The position numbers and the translations under genes are program-made. DNA of 64,000 nt from Zygnema cylindricum (Eukaryota; Streptophyta; Zygnematophyceae; Zygnematales; Zygnemataceae): positions 62,001-126,000 of the forward strand of contig JBBHKE010000423.1 in the NCBI GenBank assembly GCA_037447655.1. The letters are read 5' to 3'. Under the pieces are notes generated by a model. The model worked only from the letters and a program-made list of their open reading frames with translations. It was not told where the DNA came from and did not search any database. Positions within the stretch are counted from its first letter, which is position 1. Each line of letters begins with the position of its first letter. Of the stretch, positions 56,629 to 64,000 are shown piece after piece.

Positions 56629-57680
56629 TGTTGAAATTTATGTAGTGACTAATAGTTCACTTCTATATTTTAGTTAAAATGTAAAGAGAGAGAAAGAGAG
56701 GAACAAAGGCATGCCTTGGTTGCCTCATCATTTAGAAGGAGGCAGAATGAATTAGAAAGTATTTTACTAGTTTTAGCAAAATGCTGTCGATGGCCGGATT
56801 TGAACCATGAGCTGTGGGCTACTAATTAGACCAACGTCTTATCCATTAAGTAACTAACGAAACGATACACGTTGAACGTTTTACGCATATTTACATATTG
56901 ATTCAAAGGACTAATTCGCAGCAGACTAACGAAAACGCGCATTAATCAATTCATGCATGGAAATGAATCGAAGCCGTATAAATACAACTGATCGGACGGC
57001 CACCATTACAACCGCCACCCGCAATAAGCTTTCGGCGGCCTTTGGAGATAGCGTCACGCGGTGCCACGTGGTGCCACATTATTTGACACCGGAGAAGATG
57101 GGAGGAGGAACCATGGCTCCCGATTTGGCACATGTCACCTTGTAGACCATGTCGTACAATGGCCGTACAATAAGTACATCGCCCATCGTACCTTCTTATA
57201 CTACACATTGTTCCTATTGGACTAGGGTTTAGTAGTAGGTAGTCATGAGTAGGCAGACTAAGACTTAGTGATATTTCGGTACCTCTCTCTAAGAGAGCTT
57301 GTAACTATAAAGGTCATCTTTGACCAGCCATAACTTAATGCTCGGGTGAGCAAATTCAGTGAATCTTTTTGCTGCGGACTCAAGGGAGTCCAAGCTACAC
57401 AGGGGTGTAGTTGGTCAAAGTCTTTGCGTGCCAAGGTGGCACATATTCAGGGTGAAAGTCAAAGTGGGGAATATTGTCCAAAACACATATTCAAACTTTG
57501 CATTCTGTGGTGGAACTGAGCACACAGAAGGTCTTCTCTTCACAAGGGTGAAGGTGTATTGGGGTTCTAATTGCCAAGGGATCATTCATTTGGGTTTATA
57601 TCAACTTGGAGTCTGCACTATCTAGATTAGCTTCTTTTGGATCTGCGAATTCTGTGGGCAATGGAGCCCATAGAATTTCA
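56629..57680 (+). repeat. 3' LTR of E
   Basis: 1052 bp. Nearly every position matches the 5' LTR outside the one length difference; about a dozen single differences were noticed. Confidence 0.92.
56785..56858 (-). other. Antisense tRNA-like block in the E 3' LTR
   Basis: Identical to the 74-nt block in the 5' LTR. Confidence 0.5.
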
Positions 57681-60600
57681 AACATGATTGAGATCAGAGG
57701 AGGAGGAAAGAGCATTCAAGCTTTAGCAGACGGAGCACATAGGTGGAGAAAGGACCCCAAAAAGGCGTACAAAGCAGAAAGAGATCACTATGGAGGACCG
57801 AGGCGTCTAAAGGGTCTTTGTCATTTTCGTTAAAAGTCGAGACACTTCATCGCGGATTGTGTCAAGCTGCCGGAGCTGAGGCTCCAAAACAACCATGGAG
57901 GGGGTTCTTCCAAAGGAAAGAAAAAGGCACTTGTGGTCACAAAAGTGAAAGGAGAGACCGAGGATGAGTTTTCTGAGGAGGAGGATGGTGAACTTCTTCT
58001 TGACGAGAATCTAGAGGAGAAGGAGATCCCTTGGAAACAGAAGTGCACTCTCAGAGCAATTCGGGAAGCTCCAGAAGAAGGATGGATCATTGACTCAGGT
58101 GCATCCATGCATATGTGTCGTGATAGGCACCTCTTTACTAAGCTAAGAAGTATCCCTACTATAGAGATAGAGTATGGGGATGGGAGAGTGGTTACTACAG
58201 ATCTAGTGGGATCGGTATATTTAAAATTCTTAGTAGAGGGTAAGACTTCTATACTCACCTTCTTAAATGTACTCCATATTAATCAGCTGAGTAAAAATCT
58301 TGTCTCTACGTCCGTATTAAATGACAAAGAATTTGATACCTTCACTAGAAAAGGAGTCTTTACAGCTAAATTTGGGGATGATGTCTACTTCACAGCCAAT
58401 AAGGGTAGCCAAGGGATGTTTAGGCTTAACCTGAGTAATGAAAAAAAAAATGCTTATTATTTTGGTGTCCCAAAGTTGATGATTTGGCATAAGCGATAAG
58501 GGCATGTGCATTTTGATATGAAGAGGGAAATGAAGAAGCTTGGTGTAGTAGAAGGCATTCAGTTCAACGATAAAGAAATAGTGGATGAGTGTAGTGGATG
58601 TGCCAAAGGTAAGGCTCACAGAATTCCTTTTCCCAAAGCCGCAACATATAGGGGTGACAAAGTACTAGATCTACTACACACAGATATCTGGGGACCAACA
58701 AAAGTACCTTCAGTTAGAGGGAAAAAGTTTATGCTGACAATAACACGTGATTGGGCTAGATACTCTAGAGTCTACTTTCTAAAAACAAAGTCTGAAACAC
58801 AAACTTACTTAAAAGAATATAAAGCCTGGAGTGAAAAGTTGCACGGGACCTCCATTAAGAGAATAAGAAGTGATAATGGGGGAGAGTATACCTCTAACTA
58901 GTTTGAGGAATACTTGAGGGATGAGGGAGTTCAACATCAGAAATTTGTACCGTATAACCCAGAACAAAATGGGGTAGCTGAGAGGTTGAAACGAACACTA
59001 AGAGATAGTGTATGCAATATGTTGGCCGACAAGAAAATATGAAAGAGGTTTTGGGCAGAAGCCATGAACAGTGCTAACTACAAGAAGAATAGAGTCTTTA
59101 ATCAGCCGTAAAAAGAATGACACTTTATGAGAGATGGGTTGGAAGGGAACCAGATATCTCTCACCTGAAATTATTCGGTAGCCAAGTTTACAATCTTGAT
59201 ATGGATAGGAAAAACTGGAAACTAGATGCTAAGGGAAAATTTGTATACTTTGTAGGATATGATGAGGATGTGAAGGGATTTAGAGTCTATGACTTAGCAA
59301 AGCAAGATATCATTCTAGTCAAACACCTAGTTGTTATGGATGAAGGGAAGTCATTTGACCCCTTCAAAAAACCAAGAAGATAAGAATCAATTTTGAGTCC
59401 GAAAGTGAGGAGAACGTGGTTTTTTTCGAAACGGACATGAGTGAAACAATGATTGCAAATTCAAAGGAGATCCAAGATACACGAGATCTACCGGAAATTC
59501 CACATATTCCTATGGAATTCTAAGAGACAGAAGAGGAGGAACCGGAACCAGTTTCTTTGGATAAGGGAGCCGATGAGACAGTAAGAAGAAATCGAAGACT
59601 TCCCTCCATTCCAGCTTCGAAGTTTGAGGGAGGGAGAAGGAGCAACAAAATGTTACAATAAAAATAAGTTGCTCATGAGGTAACTAAGCTATCTCACCCT
59701 GATGATCCTCAGTCATACTCGGAGGTAGTGAATAGTTTGGAGAAAGACAGATGGATTAGAGCCATAAATGATGAGATGGCCTCCATCATAGAAGGAAATA
59801 CTTGGGAACTAGCACACTGTCTTTCGGACATAAAACTGATTGGTTGTAAATGGGTTTTTAAACTGAAACATAACCTATATAATAACATTCAAAGATATAA
59901 GGCTCTCTTGTTAGCAAAGGGGTTCACCCAAAAGAAGGGGATTGACTATGAGGAGACTATTGCTCTAGTTGTTTGGTTCCCATCAGTAAGGATTCTCCTC
60001 AGTCCAGCGGCAGCGGAAGACATGGAAATACACTAGATGGATATTAAGACCGCCTTCCTCAATGTTGAGTTAGAGGAAGAAATTTTCATGCGGAAACCAG
60101 AGGGGTTCTTGGAGGAAAGAGAAAAGAGCAAAGTCTGATGGCTCATAAAGTCCTTACATAGACTGAAGCAGGCTCCTCGACAGTGGAATAAGAAACTAAA
60201 TGAGTTTCTCACCGGTCTCGGGTATATCCGGATCAGCTCGAACCATTCTATCTATATGTTTGAAGATGAGAATGGTATGATTTTTATTGCAATTTATGTG
60301 GATGATCTCCTCGTGTTAAATAAGTCTTTGGAAAAGATCAATAAGTTAAAAAAATATTTTAGAAGCAGATTTGACATAAAGGATTTAGCGGAGGCAAGAT
60401 ATATTTTGGGAATCAAAATAGAGAGAGATAGGTGGAAAATGATCATTAGACTAACTCACAGAAAAACAATAGGTAATATGCTTGAGAAATTCCAGATGGA
60501 AAAGGCAAACAGTTGTACCACTCCCATAGACTTGAAGAAAGTAAGTGATGGAAGTGTAGAAAGAGAAGTGATAATCTTAGATGATCAAATAAAATGAGAA

Positions 60601-61278
60601 GATAGAGAGTTTATGAAGTCTATCCCTTTCAGGCAGGTTGTAGAAAGTCTGATATACTTTATGAAGTGTACCAGGCCCGACAAAGTGGCAACAGTTGGAG
60701 TCCTGAGCAGGAGTCTTAATGATCCTAAGAAGAGAGACGGGGAGGCGACCAAGAGAGTCATGCGATATCTGGTAGGAACAACGCATTTATGGTTGCATTT
60801 GGGAGGGGAGCATCCTGACATCACTACTTGGAGTGATGCCAGCTATAGGGATGCACCTATGAGAAGATGCACTTCTTTGTATGTTTTGTATGTGGGGGAA
60901 CGTGTTTGCTGTTGGAGCAGTAAGCAACAAAAGGTGGTTGCTCAATCTTCTATGGAGGCTAAGTACATGGCCTCTTGTTCTGTTTTGAAAGAGTTGATGT
61001 GGGTCAAATCCTTGTTACAAGATTTGGGGTACATGAAGAAGGTAGTGCATGAGGTTTTTTGTGATAATCACACTGCCATTACAATTGCAACCAATCCAAA
61101 GCATCATTTCAAAGCTAAGCATATGGACATAAGATTGATTTTTGTGAGGGAAAAAGTAGATGATAAAATTTTGAATCTTGTGTATAGGTCTGATGAACAA
61201 TTGGTGTCTGATATGATGACCAGACCTGTGTCGTCTCCTAAATTAAAGTATTGTAGGGAAAAGTGTGGACTAAAATAG
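57681..61278 (+). pseudogene. Gag end and Pol of F
   Basis: Resumes the gag of F after E: MIEIRGGGKSIQALADG, a damaged zinc knuckle with a stop near 57830, then protease (57933-58499, IDSGASMHMC). Integrase is split (58506-58901 with HTDIWGP and RSDNGGEY, then a TAG; 59117-59383). RT is broken (59728-60036; 60256-60597 with YVDDLLVLNK). RNase H (60613-61278) has TWSDASY and CDNHTA, where most relatives have CDNQAA. At least eight stops or frameshifts are present. Closest to A in wording. Confidence 0.9.
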
Positions 61279-61309
61279 AAGTTAAAAATAGACTAGAAAA
61301 TAAAGGGAG

Positions 61310-61962
61310 TGTTGAAATAACTAGATTTATAAAGGATTTTCTAGGTGTATATAGTGCGAACATGATGCTGCAAGAAACAAATGAATCAGACATTTGTTCC
61401 AACGCTAACACTAAAAGTCGTTTTATATCCAACGACACATGTCGCCGTCGAGATCCCTGAATGGTCACTTTGGCGGTTTTTGGACGCGACATGACCTGGC
61501 GCTACGTGGAGAGATAACATTTGGAAGCAGAAATCCCGGGGACATAAGGACGAGTAAAAAAGAGTCACGCGTCCACTCAATGGCTTTGTCGTACACAGGC
61601 CGTACAAAAAGGACATCGGCCGTAGTACATTTTTTTACTATACAATCATATGATTGTATCCTACTGTAGTAGATAAGGGTTGTGAGAGGGGTTTGGGACT
61701 TAGCAATTTTAGTAGGCAGCAGCCTCTCTCTTTGAGAGTTTGTATAAATTGGCATTTTTTGCCGCTTAATAACTTATCGTCTGGTTGGGCGTTTACAGTG
61801 ATTCTTTTTGCTATGGACTAAAGGGAATCGAGACTACACAAAAGTGCAATTAGGTTGATAATTTGTCTGCTTGTTAGCATTAGTCGTAATTGAAAGAGGG
61901 CTAGTTAAAACTACGTAGAGGCTTCTTGAATTGTGTAGTTCAATGGAAGACAGTAAATTGCA
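61310..61962 (+). repeat. 3' LTR of F, internally deleted
   Basis: 653 bp, preceded by a PPT with one change (AAATAAAGGGAG). Compared with the A LTR it lacks about 400 bp after position 60, including the region of the tRNA-like block. It ends AAATTGCA. A G-box variant CTACGTGG is near 61503. Confidence 0.8.
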
Positions 61963-61967
61963 AAAAT

Positions 61968-62462
61968 TAGCCTACTTCTAACCTATTTTACATGAATGAA
62001 AACTACTTAAGATGTTGGCCAATAGGGGGCCAACATCGTCTGCCGTACGTTTAACAAAATCCACAATCCAAGGGTAAAAACCCTCCCTATCTAAGTGTGT
62101 GCGTGAACCTACGTGAGTTCACGATTTAAATGCGCACCTATGAGAAAGCGCCAACGAAACGTCCATCGTACATGTAATTCGTACATAGCGAAATCCCACT
62201 TGAGGTGAAAAAGTACAAACGAAATCGAAGGTACGGGCGAAACCGAAAGTACATAGGAAACACAAGGTACAAATGAAATCCATGATCGTACTCCAAAATC
62301 GCGTACCTACGAAATGAAACGAAACAAAATTACGCACGAAATTAGTACATATTCAATTAGATGCATGCGTGAATCGCGCACACGCCCAAACTAAGTGAAC
62401 TGGCGATATATCGCAAAGCAAACTAAGTGAGCGTGCATAAAATTGTGCGCGCGTGCCCAAAT
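61968..62462. other. Unassigned sequence with short GAAA/GTAC repeats
   Basis: No gene found. Loose repeats of about 20 bases (GAAATCGAAGGTAC, GAAACCGAAAGTAC, GAAACACAAGGTAC) lie at about 62215-62275. Confidence 0.45.
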
Positions 62463-63153
62463 TAGAGGTCGCAAACGGTCAAACCGAAACCGTGACTAAC
62501 CGTTTATCGACCGCCCGTGCAGCATCCGAAACGGATTTGGTTGCCAAATTTTGAGGGCCGGACGGTTGCGGTCGGTTGATTCACCAAAAAGAAAAAAAAA
62601 AATTGGTTACGGTTAGTTAACCAAAAAACCAAATAAAATGAAAATTTTGCACGGTCCATACAATCCAACATTATTGTACTTTGTACTATTTAGTATCCTG
62701 GAAGTACGTGACATCATAATTAGCGTCGCGAATCTCACACGGTAGTAACACTATTCATTTCGCAAATCTTAGGGAACGCGACAAAGCATCGCAAATCTGA
62801 CACGTTAGTAACATTATTCATTTCGTAAATCTTACGGAACGCGATAAAGCGTCGCAAATCTGACACTGTAGTAACACTAATCATTTCGCAATCTTAGGGA
62901 ACGCGACAAATCGTAATTATTGGCTTATTCATACGTTGTACATTAATTAATTTTGTATTCTTTTTGTTACGGGCGAGCACGGTTAGTCGCGAGAAATCGA
63001 GTTTTGGTTAACTTTTATTTTTGTAAACGCCGGTCGGTTAACGGTTAACAATTTTGGAGCATGACATAACCCGGTCGGGCGTCGATTTCTCAGATTTTGA
63101 AAAAAAAAACGGTCGGTTTCGGTTATGTAAAATTTTGACTTTTGCGACCTCAA
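62463..63153. mobile_element. Ac/Ds-like hAT element, non-autonomous
   Basis: 691 bp flanked by perfect 8-bp GCCCAAAT (62455-62462 and 63154-63161). The ends TAGAGGTCGCAAA and TTGAGGTCGCAAA (complement of the right end) form the TIRs. Sub-terminal regions at both ends hold several AACGGT/CGGTCGG/CGGTTAAC motifs, like the AAACGG and CGGTCGG-type motifs known from maize Ac/Ds. There is no transposase. An internal 63-bp tandem repeat fills much of the centre. Confidence 0.85.
62728..62914 (+). repeat. 63-bp tandem repeat, three units
   Basis: Units TCGCRAATCTSACACGGTAG..., each containing AACACTATTCATTTCGCAAA and GGAACGCGACAAAG, lie inside the Ds-like element. Confidence 0.8.
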
Positions 63154-63164
63154 GCCCAAATCGT

Positions 63165-63300
63165 GCGCGCATGCCCAAAAATCGTGCATGCGTGCATGAT
63201 GTCGTGCACGCGCATTGAATATTGCGCGCGCGTGCAAAATATTGCGCGTGCGTGGGAAATATCGTGCGTGCGTGCAACCGATATCATGTGTGCACCCACC
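63165..63300. repeat. Alternating purine/pyrimidine GCGCGTGC repeats
   Basis: Units of about 20-25 bases ending GCGCGCGTGC or CGTGCGTGCGTGC, with ATATTG or ATATCG spacers. Similar strings lie at 62370-62455, so the pattern was present before the Ds-like insertion split it. Confidence 0.65.
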
Positions 63301-63529
63301 CGACACGTTGCGGCATGACAACTTTAATCGTTTAAGATGTCTTATTGTATTTTATTCTGATTTTTTTTTTTTAGTTTTGTGTATTTTAATTATATAATAA
63401 GTCAAAGTCAGTCAACGCACTTTAAAAAATGTGAAATTTTGAATAATGCGCATATGCATTCCTTTTCAAAATACTTTACCGTTTGCATAGTACGGATGAA
63501 ACATCTATGTATGAATCCTAATCATACCG

Positions 63530-63640
63530 ACTAGTAAGTGTACCAATACTGAATATACAGTAAAAAATTGTACTCATTTTGATTATACAGACTAATAACT
63601 GTACTAAGCCTAATAATAATCCTAATTATACAGACTAAAA
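63530..63640. repeat. Small ATTAGT-array remnant (inverted orientation)
   Basis: CTAATAACTGTACTAA and ATTATACAGACTAA strings match the inverted units of the arrays at 31085-31560 and 51165-51240. Confidence 0.6.
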
Positions 63641-63671
63641 GTTTATGGATTGTGGAGATTGTGTCCATAAT

Positions 63672-63827
63672 ATAAGTGCTTTGTGCCTATCGCATGCATG
63701 TCTTAGGGTGCGTCTCCATGTGCCTAAGTAAGGGTTTTTTTGTCGTTTTATAAGTGCTTTGTGCCTATCGCATGCATGTCTTAAGGTGCGTCTCCATGTG
63801 CCTAAGTAAGGGTTTTTTTTTCGTTTT
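63672..63827 (+). repeat. 79-bp tandem duplication containing a Harbinger-like end
   Basis: Two copies of a block from ATAAGTGCTTTGTGCCTATC to GGGTTTTTTT. Each contains TTAGGGTGCGTCTCCATGTG or TAAGGTGCGTCTCCATGTG, close to the TIR of the 2233-3176 element (GGGTACGTCCCCATGT). The element probably continues past the window end. Confidence 0.65.
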
Positions 63828-64000
63828 CCTGCAAAACTTAGAGCCGTACCGCGTAAGTTTCAACCGTACAAAAAAATATAAAAAATGAGAAGTACATTTT
63901 GCGTCATCATCGAATTTATGATGTACTAAATGTTGTCGTTTTGTGTTCGACCCACGGCCACGCCAAAAAAACGTCATCTTCAAACTTTTCTTTAAAACAC

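Larger units (their letters stand above)
53569..57680 (+). mobile_element. Copia element E, non-autonomous and recent
   Basis: 4112 bp between perfect AACAT repeats (53564-53568 and 57681-57685) inside the gag of F. The LTRs (53569-54665 and 56629-57680) are nearly identical, apart from a segment of about 45 bp (53585-53631) present only in the 5' copy. The interior is only about 1.96 kb. Primer site, PPT and leader hairpins are intact while integrase and most of RT are gone. It probably moved using proteins from a relative. Confidence 0.93.
52672..61962 (+). mobile_element. Copia element F with nested E
   Basis: An A-type copia element on the plus strand. The 5' LTR is truncated (52672-52860, TGTTGAAATAACTAG) with its 3' part and primer site deleted. 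Gag starts at about 52925 and is interrupted at 53568 by element E; pol resumes at 57686. The 3' LTR is 61310-61962. Flanks AAAAC (52667-52671) and AAAAT (61963-61967) are a target duplication with one change. It is damaged throughout and older than E. Confidence 0.88.

Overview
The window looks like transposon-dense nuclear DNA from a eukaryote, most likely a streptophyte (land plant or charophyte alga). Reasons: nearly all recognisable coding sequence is Ty1/copia gag-pol; the copia primer sites match the anticodon arm of a plant-type initiator tRNA-Met; there is an Ac/Ds-like hAT element; several LTRs carry G-box (CACGTG) motifs. I found no rRNA, no functional tRNA, no CRISPR array and no convincing intact host gene. 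One weak two-exon candidate lies at 24376-25315.

Layout. 1-9550: non-coding DNA with short DNA transposons (a Harbinger-like element with empty sites beside it, a hAT-like element with a perfect 8-bp target duplication), a 2.5-kb foldback-like inverted repeat, a 49-bp minisatellite and a 9-bp minisatellite. 9557-20100: three damaged copia copies (minus-strand fragment, plus-strand fragment after a 10-N gap, and a full-span minus-strand element with diverged LTRs). 20430-25140: inverted-repeat and TIR elements, including two copies of one locus whose core lies in opposite orientation. 25390-29450: minisatellite, a copia 5' half (LTR plus gag), and a LINE-type endonuclease fragment abutting it. 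29880-31748: AT-rich ATTAGT array, interrupted by a nested copia complex at 31749-50863 and resuming until 51240. 52672-61962: a second nested copia complex. 61963-64000: a Ds-like element, tandem repeats, alternating purine/pyrimidine DNA and a Harbinger-like terminus.

Nested complexes. Element C (minus, flanked by GTAAT) contains element A (minus, CCTTG; LTRs about 98-99% identical; gag-pol open except one amber codon) and element B (plus, ACATT; degenerate). Element F (plus, AAAAC/AAAAT) contains element E (plus, AACAT), a pol-deleted copy with near-identical LTRs that probably moved using proteins supplied in trans.

The most unusual shared biology is in the copia LTR/leader. (i) The primer site pairs with the anticodon arm, not the 3' end, of initiator tRNA-Met. 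(ii) The gag ATG lies inside the 5' LTR, so the primer site is translated. (iii) The leader has a run of hairpins with compensatory changes between subfamilies. (iv) Several LTR subfamilies carry an antisense tRNA-like block at an equivalent position. A could supply proteins and E could be a client, but that link is inference.
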